Part shown: one piece after another, positions 37,283 through 45,180 of the stretch
Layout: the number at the start of each line of letters is the position of its first letter
Numbering within the stretch: position 1 is the stretch's first letter
Source of the DNA: a virus
DNA length: 64,000 bases
Virus record (IMG/VR): IMGVR_UViG_3300022752_000024
Span: 78,882-142,881 of that record
Strand: one strand, 5' to 3'
Made by a program: the position numbers and the translations under genes
Notes under the pieces: model-generated
Databases searched by the model: none
What the model was told of the DNA's origin: nothing
What the model saw: only the letters and a program-made list of their open reading frames with translations

Positions 37283-39391
37283 TTATGTAATCATTCCAAT
37301 AAACTTGTTAAGTACAACACGGTTAATAACTTTGTTTGTATTGTACTTGGTAAACGCTGTAACAAGACTGCGGGTCGTATTCGATTTTACTTGAAAGTCA
37401 CCATCATCGTCAACATCAGTTTCGGCACGAATAATATAATACTCGTCATAACCAGATGAAGTACATGTTACGCTTTTCTCTTTCATGAATTTATCACGAA
37501 TGTCATCTAGGTTTGCAGTCTTAGGAAACAGTCGGCGACTTTCTTGTTTAAATTCACGGCTATTCACAAGATAGAAACCAATAACATTTGTATTAGTAAC
37601 TTGTTTTAAAATGCTTAAAGCAGCAGCAGTATATGATTCATTGCCAGGTTCTTTTACTTTTTCAATAATACCACTAGACTTGTGACGCATGACTGCCGAT
37701 CGTTTAGCGGTAGTGGTAAAACTGTAATCATCTCCACCTTGTCTTGAATACAACAAATGACCTTCACCATCAGTAAGAAAAACAGTATTCACAACTTGTA
37801 GTTTATTCTCTTTTTGAAACTTAGGAACAATCTTTATTGCAGAAAATATTGTTTCGTTGAGAGGTGTGTACTGCATCTTCATCCAGTCTGGGAAGCCACG
37901 CATTCTACTATGAGTAACAAGTTGAGAACCATGCAATAACACGGAAGCCATAAAAGAAAGTTCGTTTGCTGTCATCTTATTTGAAAGGATATTCATCAAA
38001 TGAAAACGTTTCATAATAATTTCATTCTGTTTGTATGTTACAGGTTCTTTGCCTCGTTCTGGATGATCGCCTTGATAATAAAAGTGATTGCTAAAAGCAT
38101 ATACCTCAAAAGGAATATTTACTTTTTTGCAGAACAATACAAGATTCAATAGCTGTTTAATTGTTGCATTCAAATGAGGAACCATCGATCCAGACCAATC
38201 AAGGAACATAACAAGTCCATGTGATTTGCCACCAGGTACAACAGTCAGTCGTTTAAAAATATCATCATTAAATTTGTATGAATAAATTTTACTCATATTC
38301 AAATCGCCAGTCTTTGCAATACTAGCACGTTTCATTTGATCTGCATTTTTACGCAGTTCAAATTCTTTTACTAGGTAAGAAACTACCTTTGAAGATTTTT
38401 TCTTAAATACGTTGAATTCTTCATTTGTAGTTATAGTGTTGAAGTATTGTTCGTTTTTATATCGGCTGATGATATGCTTATATGGAACAATAACACGATT
38501 GAGATCAATATCTTCTGGAATGTCACCATATTCGTAATCCGTAGGATCAGCACTTACAAGTTCTTTTTCACGTTTTCGAAATGCATCATCGGTGTAAGAT
38601 TCAATTTCATCATCTGTATTATTGAATTCATCACCATCAGAATTTTTTCCTTCAGCAGAATCTTCATCTTCTGATTGGTCGTCAGGAGATTCTGGTGTAT
38701 CAGATAATGAATCGTTTTCTTCATCAACTTCATCACCGTCATCAAAATCTTCGGAAGAATAATCAGTATCATCACTCCACTCATCAGTTGGTTCGGCAGG
38801 TTCATCTCCATTCTTCTGTTTGCGTTTTTCTTTTTCTTGGCGATAAAGTGCCATGATTTTCTTAGACACTTCAATAACATCATCAAAAGTTTCTAACTTT
38901 TCCATTTCTTCGACAAGAAAAAGTTCTTCATTATCGAATTTGATACCTAGAGATGCACCAATTTTGAAATGTAAATTCAGTCGATCTAGAATATTCATTC
39001 CATTCAAGTCAACACCGTTAGTAGCAAAAAAATCACGGGAAAGAAGTTCTCTGTAGGCTTTTGAGAATGGCGCACGGAGACCAGGATATTTTCGTTTGAT
39101 TAGTTTTTCAATTCTAGCATCTTCGACAACATTAAGAATTGCTTTAGGAATCTTCAAATCAACAACAGAATCATGCCAACCATGTTCTGGTGTATTCAAT
39201 GCATGACTAATTTCGTGACCAACGAACAGATCGTACAATTCAGGAGTAAGACCATCTTTAAGAATAGGAACTACGAGCTTTCTTTCTTTAAGATTAAAAT
39301 ATGCGGTAGGAACCTTTTTGTATTCAACAGTCAGATTTTCTGTTGCCATAAGTTTGGCAAGCTGCGATTTGGATTCTTGTGTGATTTGCAT
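37283..39391 (-). CDS. Zincin-like plus VWA-domain protein (CobT-type partner)
   Basis: The 702-residue protein has three parts. Residues 1-180 contain HEISHALN (HExxH, near residue 59), a zinc metallopeptidase motif, with a later conserved EDARIEKL. Residues 190-285 are a very acidic linker. The C-terminal half is a VWA domain with the MIDAS motif DWSGSM and an LTDGEG loop. This layout resembles the CobT subunit of aerobic cobaltochelatase and other MoxR-partner VWA proteins. It is the likely partner of the CobS-type ATPase at 26370. Its substrate in phage infection is unknown. The promoter at 39420 serves it. Confidence 0.78.
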   Translation of the reverse strand: MQITQESKSQLAKLMATENLTVEYKKVPTAYFNLKERKLVVPILKDGLTPELYDLFVGHEISHALNTPEHGWHDSVVDLKIPKAILNVVEDARIEKLIKRKYPGLRAPFSKAYRELLSRDFFATNGVDLNGMNILDRLNLHFKIGASLGIKFDNEELFLVEEMEKLETFDDVIEVSKKIMALYRQEKEKRKQKNGDEPAEPTDEWSDDTDYSSEDFDDGDEVDEENDSLSDTPESPDDQSEDEDSAEGKNSDGDEFNNTDDEIESYTDDAFRKREKELVSADPTDYEYGDIPEDIDLNRVIVPYKHIISRYKNEQYFNTITTNEEFNVFKKKSSKVVSYLVKEFELRKNADQMKRASIAKTGDLNMSKIYSYKFNDDIFKRLTVVPGGKSHGLVMFLDWSGSMVPHLNATIKQLLNLVLFCKKVNIPFEVYAFSNHFYYQGDHPERGKEPVTYKQNEIIMKRFHLMNILSNKMTANELSFMASVLLHGSQLVTHSRMRGFPDWMKMQYTPLNETIFSAIKIVPKFQKENKLQVVNTVFLTDGEGHLLYSRQGGDDYSFTTTAKRSAVMRHKSSGIIEKVKEPGNESYTAAALSILKQVTNTNVIGFYLVNSREFKQESRRLFPKTANLDDIRDKFMKEKSVTCTSSGYDEYYIIRAETDVDDDGDFQVKSNTTRSLVTAFTKYNTNKVINRVVLNKFIGMIT

Positions 39392-39419
39392 TTTAATGTC
39401 TCTCTAGTGAAGATGATAC

Positions 39420-39448
39420 ATTATCTCATGGATCCAACAATTTGTCAA
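39420..39448 (-). promoter_or_regulatory. Early sigma70-type promoter
   Basis: TTGACA (39443-39448), 17-bp spacer, GATAAT (39420-39425). Serves the zincin-VWA gene. An 18-bp inverted repeat lies 13 bases upstream of the -35 box. Confidence 0.7.
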
Positions 39449-39461
39449 CAGAAAACCTGAG

Positions 39462-39479
39462 TGTTGCATTTATACAACA
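39462..39479. repeat. 18-bp inverted repeat upstream of an early promoter
   Basis: TGTTGCATTTATACAACA. It matches the element at 41216 in 16 of 18 bases and overlaps the stop codon of the AbrB-like gene. Confidence 0.5.
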
Positions 39480-39643
39480 GGTGATATCACAATGACATTA
39501 CCGGCTGGATCCACTTTCAGATCCAAGTTTAGTTCTGTACCTTCTTCCCAACCAAGTTCGTCAAGGAGTTCTGGTGGAAATGTCATAATGGCATCGCCAG
39601 ATCCATCTTCAGCATCTTCAACTACTAATTTATATTTTGTCAT
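39470..39643 (-). CDS. AbrB/MazE-type small DNA-binding protein
   Basis: The 57-residue protein has MTFPPELLDELGWEEGTELN (residues 20-39), the swapped-hairpin pattern of AbrB/SpoVT and MazE antitoxins (usually IPxELLExLGWxxGDxL). It may be a regulator. It lies directly beside one of the 18-bp inverted repeats, so binding there is a testable idea. Confidence 0.65.
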   Translation of the reverse strand: MTKYKLVVEDAEDGSGDAIMTFPPELLDELGWEEGTELNLDLKVDPAGNVIVISPVV

Positions 39644-39645
39644 AA

Positions 39646-39801
39646 TTAAAAATAAGAAAATTGTTTACGGAGTTGTTCGTATTCTTCTAAATCTTTTTGC
39701 CATCTTGTTTTAATTGCCCAGCCTTTTACGATTTCATCCAGTTTTTTCCAAGGATCATCAACACCAACTACTTCACCGTTGTAAATTTTTTCGTTTTCCA
39801 T
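39646..39801 (-). CDS. Small charged protein
   Basis: A 51-residue protein starting MENEKIYNGEVVGVDDPWKK with a C-terminal Lys/Glu helix. It ends three bases before the AbrB-like gene. No family recognised. Confidence 0.55.
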   Translation of the reverse strand: MENEKIYNGEVVGVDDPWKKLDEIVKGWAIKTRWQKDLEEYEQLRKQFSYF

Positions 39802-39810
39802 AATATCCTA

Positions 39811-40005
39811 TTAATGATAATAATCACTCTGATCGATAACAAAAGACTTGTTTTGTTTCTTTAAATTTCCTAGAGACTTTGCCATCACAACAAATTCATC
39901 TATTTCTTCCTCTGTCATTTCTTCTAGCATTTCTCCCATTTCTTCAATTAAGCAAATTTCTTCCTCACTAAAAAAATCAAGTTCATTCGAATTTGAGTCC
40001 GACAT
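39811..40005 (-). CDS. Small acidic protein
   Basis: A 64-residue protein with a very acidic helical middle (ICLIEEMGEMLEEMTEEEID). I chose the ATG at 40005 with AAAGGAG nine bases upstream. It overlaps the end of the methyltransferase gene by 23 bases. Confidence 0.55.
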   Translation of the reverse strand: MSDSNSNELDFFSEEEICLIEEMGEMLEEMTEEEIDEFVVMAKSLGNLKKQNKSFVIDQSDYYH

Positions 40006-40681
40006 ACAAATTACTCCTTTCATCATAAGCTGTTGATAAACGATTTACTGCGAGATCATAAACATCAGTAACAATCTCTGCTCCAGCCCAATTTCTATGT
40101 GCGTGGATACAGGCTTCTGCGGTACTACCTGATCCCATGAATGGATCAAATATCATTTCTCCTGGATTTGTATAAACATCAATAAATTGACTAAGGAGTC
40201 CAGTTGGAAAGTTATCAACATATGCTTTATATGCTTTAACTTCTGTTTCTATCACATCCGGAATGGACATATCACTAAAACCAGGCCTGGAGAACTGTTT
40301 TCCGGGCTTCTTAAAGGTTAAAATGAAGGAGTAGTTAAAACGATACAGATTAGCTAGTTTTGAGCGTACCCATATTTTTTGACTTTTGTGGATCCAATGC
40401 AATTCTTCCATCGTATCTATGATGAAATTGTGTTTTTTTATCACTTTTCCGCCAGATTTACGGTCACGGAGGATAATTGTGACTACATTATTGATTGGAT
40501 TCAGTTTGGAGAAGGTATCATACATCAATCTTTCCCATTTTGCTCTAGATTCATCAGGATTTTCCCCAATCTCGTCAAAATCAGGAGGTGATGTAATGAC
40601 ATAATGATACTGGAGACCTCGATCCAGAGTATCTAAGCAGTCTTCATTGTATAGAACACAATTATCCGTGGGCATATACAT
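39983..40681 (-). CDS. DNA methyltransferase (N4-cytosine/N6-adenine type)
   Basis: The 232-residue protein has motif IV TSPPDF (residues 30-35) and motif I DPFMGSGSTAEA (near residue 178), the order of the beta class of amino-methyltransferases. TSPP favours N4-cytosine methylation. No restriction enzyme is next to it, so it probably protects phage DNA from host restriction or marks phage DNA. AAGGAG lies seven bases before the ATG. Confidence 0.85.
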   Translation of the reverse strand: MYMPTDNCVLYNEDCLDTLDRGLQYHYVITSPPDFDEIGENPDESRAKWERLMYDTFSKLNPINNVVTIILRDRKSGGKVIKKHNFIIDTMEELHWIHKSQKIWVRSKLANLYRFNYSFILTFKKPGKQFSRPGFSDMSIPDVIETEVKAYKAYVDNFPTGLLSQFIDVYTNPGEMIFDPFMGSGSTAEACIHAHRNWAGAEIVTDVYDLAVNRLSTAYDERSNLYVGLKFE

Positions 40682-40796
40682 TGATTTTCTCCTTATGTTT
40701 TACTTTACGGGTATATTGCACATCAATTTTATGTTTTTGTGGTGCTGGAATAGGTGTCCGACAGACAGGTTTAGGTATTTTAACAATTATCTTCAT
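40662..40796 (-). CDS. Small basic protein
   Basis: A 44-residue Lys/Pro-rich protein starting MKIIVKIPKPVCRTPIPAPQ. It overlaps the start of the methyltransferase gene by 20 bases and follows 40798 directly. No family recognised. Confidence 0.45.
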   Translation of the reverse strand: MKIIVKIPKPVCRTPIPAPQKHKIDVQYTRKVKHKEKINVYAHG

Positions 40797-40797
40797 T

Positions 40798-41154
40798 TTA
40801 TCGTCTCATCTTAGCTATATCTTTTGCCTCATCACTATTGAATATAGGAACAGCATTGGATTTATGCAAAGTACCAATACCTATCATTTTTGTTCCTGTA
40901 TATTTTTTCTGATTATCGATTGGCTTTGTAGCTGCTCCAGTGTCAGCAGAGTTTAAACTTGGTATGTGTCGAGTAGATCGTTCGGCAGGAACAACAAGCT
41001 TAGGCATTTTACTATTTGACTTAAAAATCTTCTTATTCTGTTTTTTAACACCAGACATAGAATTAATTTTTTTAAGCCATTCGTCATATTCTGCCTGTGC
41101 AGCTTTTGTTAGTTTTTTTGGCTTTGATTTTCGAATGTATCCGTAAACTATCAT
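40798..41154 (-). CDS. Conserved phage protein of unknown function
   Basis: The 118-residue basic protein has an N-terminal helix (KAAQAEYDEWLKKINSM) and a conserved-looking second half (MPKLVVPAERSTRHIPSLNS, then KKYTGTKMIGIGTLHKSN). I recognise the second half from many phages, where it is hypothetical. A cysteine-free, extended chain suggests a protein- or nucleic acid-binding linker. Confidence 0.7.
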   Translation of the reverse strand: MIVYGYIRKSKPKKLTKAAQAEYDEWLKKINSMSGVKKQNKKIFKSNSKMPKLVVPAERSTRHIPSLNSADTGAATKPIDNQKKYTGTKMIGIGTLHKSNAVPIFNSDEAKDIAKMRR

Positions 41155-41180
41155 GATAGTCCCTCACTAAAAGAGACTTA

Positions 41181-41209
41181 ATTATAATACAAAATCAAGA
41201 GTTTGTCAA
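41181..41209 (-). promoter_or_regulatory. Early sigma70-type promoter, both boxes consensus
   Basis: TTGACA (41204-41209), 17-bp spacer, TATAAT (41181-41186). Leads genes from 41154 downwards. An 18-bp inverted repeat lies six bases upstream of the -35 box. Confidence 0.82.
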
Positions 41210-41215
41210 CTACTA

Positions 41216-41233
41216 TGTTGCAAATATACAACA
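41216..41233. repeat. 18-bp inverted repeat upstream of an early promoter
   Basis: TGTTGCAAATATACAACA, 16 of 18 bases the same as the element at 39462. A position just above a -35 box suits an operator or activator site. Confidence 0.5.
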
Positions 41234-41243
41234 GTCTTCGATT

Positions 41244-41420
41244 TCAGTAGTAGCGATCTTCTTCATCATCATAGCGATTTTTGTATTCCCATTCTTTTAA
41301 TTTCTTCTTTATTTCAGAATGTTCTTTTACTTTTCTTTTCACATTGAGCTTTTGATTACTTCGATCATAATCATCAGCATAGTCATCATTTTTACGAAAT
41401 TTACCAGAAAACTTACTCAT
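41244..41420 (-). CDS. Small charged protein
   Basis: A 58-residue protein starting MSKFSGKFRKNDDYADDYDR, with mixed Asp/Lys/Tyr content and a long helix (KEHSEIKKKLKEWEY). It lies just before the promoter at 41181. No family recognised. Confidence 0.55.
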   Translation of the reverse strand: MSKFSGKFRKNDDYADDYDRSNQKLNVKRKVKEHSEIKKKLKEWEYKNRYDDEEDRYY

Positions 41421-41438
41421 ATGAAAATAGTACTCCTT

Positions 41439-41816
41439 TTATTTCAATGTTAAAAACTTAATACCTTTTATCTTACTCTCAGGTAGTGTTTCTTTGTCAC
41501 TATTTTTGGTTACAAAAAATATTTCCGAATTTGGATATACTATTTGAACTATTCTTAATAGCTGACATGCCGTACCATCAATATCATCATATGAAAATAC
41601 TTCATCAACACATTTTAATTCTGTAACTAACCTTCTACGGGATTCGTAATTTTTATTTAAACTTTTTTCGTATTTTTTTAAATAGTTGTCAGAATGGACT
41701 CCAACAATTAACCAATCGCCTTTTAATTTAGCTTTTTTAAAAAATGCAATATCTTCAGATTCTATAGGATCAAACTCACCAATCGTAACAATTATTTTGT
41801 CTCTTTTTATTTTCAT
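41439..41816 (-). CDS. Small nucleotidyltransferase-like protein
   Basis: The 125-residue protein starts MKIKRDKIIVTIGEFDPIES, followed by LKGDWLIVGVHSDNYLKKY. This is the fold of TagD/RfaE-type cytidylyl- and adenylyltransferases, but the usual HxGH after the first strand is replaced (ESEDIAF), so activity is doubtful. Such degenerate proteins occur in T4-like marine phages. I chose the ATG at 41816, which overlaps the previous stop (ATGA). Confidence 0.6.
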   Translation of the reverse strand: MKIKRDKIIVTIGEFDPIESEDIAFFKKAKLKGDWLIVGVHSDNYLKKYEKSLNKNYESRRRLVTELKCVDEVFSYDDIDGTACQLLRIVQIVYPNSEIFFVTKNSDKETLPESKIKGIKFLTLK

Positions 41817-42235
41817 GGTAGCATGTTGGGAAAACACTCCTTAACAAATCCGTAAGTTAGTCCTTTTACTCCTAAGTCTTTTGACATAATTCCAATTACA
41901 ACTTCAGCTTCTCTAAATTCAAGAGACTCTAAAAATTGAAGGAGTAGTTCGTTTCTTTTTTCTTCAGTCAAAGCTTCTGCGGATGGATGACCATCTTGAA
42001 ACAAATACAATCTACGTAATTCGGTACTCAACTGTGCATATGATACGCCAGGAAGAGTGTCTGGAATCTTATAGTTGTCTGGTATTTCTTTTATCTTCCA
42101 TCTATAATTTGGACTAAAAGTATATTCTAGAACCTTGACTAAAGTAGGAGATAAATTCTTTTCTATTACTGCTTTTCTTTCTGCTTTTGTTTTTGCTTCT
42201 TCAAACTCATCAAATATTTCATAAATGTTTTTCAT
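41813..42235 (-). CDS. Conserved phage protein of unknown function
   Basis: The 140-residue protein starts MKNIYEIFDEFEEAKTKAER and continues with LVKVLEYTFSPNYRWKI. I recognise it as a common phage family (I believe DUF6433) seen near RNase H and replication genes. It is all helical. Its ATG overlaps the RNase H stop by one base. No function known. Confidence 0.65.
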   Translation of the reverse strand: MKNIYEIFDEFEEAKTKAERKAVIEKNLSPTLVKVLEYTFSPNYRWKIKEIPDNYKIPDTLPGVSYAQLSTELRRLYLFQDGHPSAEALTEEKRNELLLQFLESLEFREAEVVIGIMSKDLGVKGLTYGFVKECFPNMLP

Positions 42236-43092
42236 TAAAATTCCTCAATAACATCCATCAGATTTTTTAATCGGTACTCAATAAAGTAATTTAATAATTT
42301 ACTTCTTGGTGCTGGTTTAGTTTCATCATATGTATTTATGATTTTTTCCTTTATATCACCTGGTATAAGAGATAAGTCGATCAGTAGTTGATTTCGTGTA
42401 AATCCAGTATTTGCAATAGATTCATAGTTGCTATAATGTTCAGCAAGAAACTTATCTAGTTTTCCTTTTGTGATAGGAGTCTGACGCTTCTCTAAAACAA
42501 AACAATCTGACGGAGAAAGTATGTTAGGAATACCATCACCTTTATCGCCTTTAATAATCTTCTCTTTTAAGTCCTGTATAGGATTTTGAGATACAACAAA
42601 TTTCTTCAAAGCAGGATTGTACTGCTTCACGTTAAATTTGCTTTTATTATTATATGCTTGAAGTTGTAGAAAGTCGCCATCGCTCGAAAGAATCAAAATA
42701 TTCTCATGCATAATGTGACGAGGTACGAGTGTACCAATAATGTCGTCGGCTTCGGCACCTTCAACATCAATTACTTTATATGGAAAATTTTCTTTGAGTT
42801 CTGTTTTGAGTTTGGCAAGAATATCAAAAATTAAATGCCAATCAAGATCAGATTTTTCACGGGCTTTTTTACGACCGGCTTTATAGAAAGGAAATATTGA
42901 TTTGCGCCAGTAGTTGCGGTTATCACAACACAGAACTACTTCGCCATATTCTTTAAATTTATTAGTATTGGTACGAATAACATTCAGCACCATGTGGCGA
43001 ACCAATCCTTCTTCTAGCTTAACATTTTTTTGTGATGCGAGTTGTGCCATAATGCCAGACAGCAGAACTTGGTTTAAGTCAATTAGTATCAT
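42235..43092 (-). CDS. rnh: T4-type RNase H (5' to 3' nuclease)
   Basis: The 285-residue product matches T4 RNase H (305 residues), the FEN-1-like nuclease that removes RNA primers from lagging strands. Metal-binding acidic positions are visible: MILIDLNQ (D5), CCDNRNYWRKSIFPFYKAGR, VEGAEADDIIGTL, SSDGDFLQLQ and a helix-hairpin-helix KGDKGDGIPN. It fits next to the other replication genes in this region. Confidence 0.93.
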   Translation of the reverse strand: MILIDLNQVLLSGIMAQLASQKNVKLEEGLVRHMVLNVIRTNTNKFKEYGEVVLCCDNRNYWRKSIFPFYKAGRKKAREKSDLDWHLIFDILAKLKTELKENFPYKVIDVEGAEADDIIGTLVPRHIMHENILILSSDGDFLQLQAYNNKSKFNVKQYNPALKKFVVSQNPIQDLKEKIIKGDKGDGIPNILSPSDCFVLEKRQTPITKGKLDKFLAEHYSNYESIANTGFTRNQLLIDLSLIPGDIKEKIINTYDETKPAPRSKLLNYFIEYRLKNLMDVIEEF

Positions 43093-43119
43093 GATAATAT
43101 CTCAAAGTTATGAGACTAT

Positions 43120-43148
43120 AGTTTACTCTATATCTTTCAATTTGTCAA
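43120..43148 (-). promoter_or_regulatory. Possible sigma70-type promoter for RNase H
   Basis: TTGACA (43143-43148), 17-bp spacer, TAAACT (43120-43125), overlapping the 3' end of the upstream gene. The -10 box is weak. Confidence 0.5.
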
Positions 43149-43467
43149 ATGTATTTTGAATAAATTCGGTTGATGTTGTTGTTTTTTTAGCAACTACTCC
43201 ATAAAAATCACATGTTATCAATCTAGAAATATATTCCAAAGGTTCTACTAGAATAGCTTCAAACAAATCAGGTTCTATAGGGGCTCCATCTTCGTCTTGT
43301 TTAAACAACATAATATGATACATATCACCCATTTCACTACCTTCTATAGTTTCTCCTGGTATTTTATATTTTGCACCTTCAATATTTACTGTATCTTCTT
43401 CGGAACCTGGTACAAAAAAGAAAGCATCGAAATTTTCATTCTTCGCTTCTTTGAGAGACTCTAACAT
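43123..43467 (-). CDS. Protein of unknown function
   Basis: A 114-residue acidic protein starting MLESLKEAKNENFDAFFFVP with MGDMYHIMLFKQDEDGAPIE. The start overlaps the GIY-YIG-like gene by 32 bases. No family recognised. Confidence 0.6.
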   Translation of the reverse strand: MLESLKEAKNENFDAFFFVPGSEEDTVNIEGAKYKIPGETIEGSEMGDMYHIMLFKQDEDGAPIEPDLFEAILVEPLEYISRLITCDFYGVVAKKTTTSTEFIQNTFDKLKDIE

Positions 43468-43873
43468 TATAATCCTTAATATGTGATTTTCTAACTCTTA
43501 CCATTATCCATGTATTGTAATAGTCATCACATTCTATCACTCCACGGACAAATTGCTCTTTAGCTTCTAGATAACCACATTCACCTTTTGATTTGCAAAG
43601 ATGCAATATCTCACGAGAAAAGTTATCCTCTCCGTGTAGTATAACATCATTTACTAATTCTGTGTTAGATCCGTAGTAAGTTTGCCAATTACTAGAAACT
43701 TTCACTTTTTTCTTTTTACCTTTGACTTGTTTGGTTCTAGAAGAATAAAAAAATTTCTTGCCTATGTATTTTTTTCCATTCGTCAGATTGGTAATCTGGT
43801 AAACAAAACCATAATTATCACCAATCAAGTCTTCTGTAAAATCTGTATTATTGTATGTCCAGTTTAATCCCAT
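43436..43873 (-). CDS. GIY-YIG-like nuclease
   Basis: The 145-residue protein has YGFVYQITNLTNGKKYIGKK (residues 21-40), which fits the GIY-YIG motif pair, then a basic stretch and LHGEDNFSREILHLCKSKGE, where the later conserved Arg and Glu are expected. T4-like phages use such enzymes as homing-type or host-DNA-degrading nucleases. There is no sign of an intron, so it may be a free-standing one. Start overlaps the zinc-ribbon gene. Confidence 0.7.
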   Translation of the reverse strand: MGLNWTYNNTDFTEDLIGDNYGFVYQITNLTNGKKYIGKKFFYSSRTKQVKGKKKKVKVSSNWQTYYGSNTELVNDVILHGEDNFSREILHLCKSKGECGYLEAKEQFVRGVIECDDYYNTWIMVRVRKSHIKDYNVRVSQRSEE

Positions 43874-44049
43874 TCATCGCCATCTTCAGAGTCGTCATCA
43901 TCTATATATTCCTCTTGAATTTCATCGATGACTTCTCCGCAGAATGGACAATGTTCTGGATACTCCTGAGAAACAAATTCATCCACGTATGCAACTTGGT
44001 AACTAGATTCGCAGCTAGAACATTCTGCTGTTATTGTTTTATCGTTCAT
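43864..44049 (-). CDS. Small zinc-ribbon protein with acidic tail
   Basis: The 61-residue protein has CSSC (near residue 10) and CPFC (near residue 34), a zinc ribbon, and an acidic C-terminus (DDDDSEDGDEWD). It lies between the ribonucleotide reductase and the nuclease. No assigned function. Confidence 0.65.
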   Translation of the reverse strand: MNDKTITAECSSCESSYQVAYVDEFVSQEYPEHCPFCGEVIDEIQEEYIDDDDSEDGDEWD

Positions 44050-44059
44050 TTATTTTCCT

Positions 44060-45049
44060 TTAGTGTGCCCAGACATCACCCCAATCTCCAGATAAAGCAC
44101 CTTTTGCATAATCAGTTGCTCTATTCTCAAAGAAATTAGTATGTGTTGGTGCATTAATCATTTCTTCAACCCATGGTAGTGGATTACGTTTTACTTTATT
44201 GATACCTTTAAGACCAAGGCTAATGAGCCTACGATCAGCAATATAGCGGATATACTGTTTAACGTCAGCAGAATCAAGTCCTTCCATTTGTCCCATGCTA
44301 AACGCAAGGTCAATAAATTTATCTTCAAGTTCTACCATTCTTTCTGCAATAGTATAAATTTTTGATTTTAATTCATCATTCCAAATTTCTTTATTTTCTT
44401 CTATATATGTCCTGAATAATTTAATCATAGATTCAGCATGTTGAGTTTCATCTACAATCGACCAAGTAACGATCTGTCCCATACCTTTCATTTTACCTTG
44501 GCGTGGAAAATTAAGTAACATGATAAAAGAACTGAATAGTTGCATTCCTTCGGTGAAAGCAGAGAATACTGCAATGTGAGTAGCAGTAGAAGTCTTATCT
44601 TCATCCTGTGTGCTAATATCAAGAACATAGTTATGCTTTTCTCGCATAGCCTCATATTCTAAAAATTCATTGTACGTAGTTTCGGGTAAACCTAAAGTTT
44701 CAATGAGATGTGAATATGCTGCAATGTGTAATGCTTCTCTTGCAGCAAAACCCATCAACATCATTCTAATTTCAGGTTGAGGAAAATACGGTAGATAATT
44801 CTTTACGTATCCACCAGCAACATCAATATCTCCTTGTGTGAAGAAACGAAAGATGTGTGTTAAAAAATTCTTTTCGGAATCAGTAAGTTTTTTCTTCCAA
44901 TCTTTAACGTCTTCGAGCATTGGAACTTCAGTATGAAGCCAATGTGATTGTTCATGTTTTAGCCACGAATCATATGCCCATGGATAGTTGAATGGTTTAA
45001 AATATTCTCTTCCTTCATTTAACTTCTGTTGCGGTATTTTTTTTATCAT
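44060..45049 (-). CDS. nrdB: Class Ia ribonucleotide reductase small subunit
   Basis: The 329-residue NrdB makes the tyrosyl radical that NrdA needs. Visible features: the first metal-ligand helix, then AAREALHIAAYSHL, in which the E-x-x-H-x-x-x-Y pattern supplies ligands and the radical Tyr. Next come MREKHNYVLD and an FSAFTEGMQLFSSF helix, and DETQHAESM with the last ligands. It is shorter than T4 NrdB (388). With nrdA and thyX it forms a deoxynucleotide block. Confidence 0.95.
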   Translation of the reverse strand: MIKKIPQQKLNEGREYFKPFNYPWAYDSWLKHEQSHWLHTEVPMLEDVKDWKKKLTDSEKNFLTHIFRFFTQGDIDVAGGYVKNYLPYFPQPEIRMMLMGFAAREALHIAAYSHLIETLGLPETTYNEFLEYEAMREKHNYVLDISTQDEDKTSTATHIAVFSAFTEGMQLFSSFIMLLNFPRQGKMKGMGQIVTWSIVDETQHAESMIKLFRTYIEENKEIWNDELKSKIYTIAERMVELEDKFIDLAFSMGQMEGLDSADVKQYIRYIADRRLISLGLKGINKVKRNPLPWVEEMINAPTHTNFFENRATDYAKGALSGDWGDVWAH

Positions 45050-45179
45050 TCTCGTCTTCTTTCGTTTGTTGTTTTTTTCTTTCGATTGGCGGTGGAAAAT
45101 ATGGTTCTATTACATAATGATTAGCACCCCACCATCCGAATGCACTAAAAAATCCATACAATAATAACTCCAATACCAT
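45015..45179 (-). CDS. Small membrane protein between nrdA and nrdB
   Basis: A 54-residue protein starting MVLELLLYGFFSAFGWWGAN, then a hydrophilic Lys/Glu tail. The hydrophobic start and proline-rich middle suggest a membrane anchor. It overlaps the nrdB start by 35 bases. Similar small genes sit at this place in related phages. Confidence 0.55.
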   Translation of the reverse strand: MVLELLLYGFFSAFGWWGANHYVIEPYFPPPIERKKQQTKEDENDKKNTATEVK

Positions 45180-45180
45180 T

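Noticed and set aside
41439-41816. Functional ADP-heptose or glycerol-phosphate cytidylyltransferase
   Set aside because: The HxGH motif is not intact, so I kept only a fold-level call.
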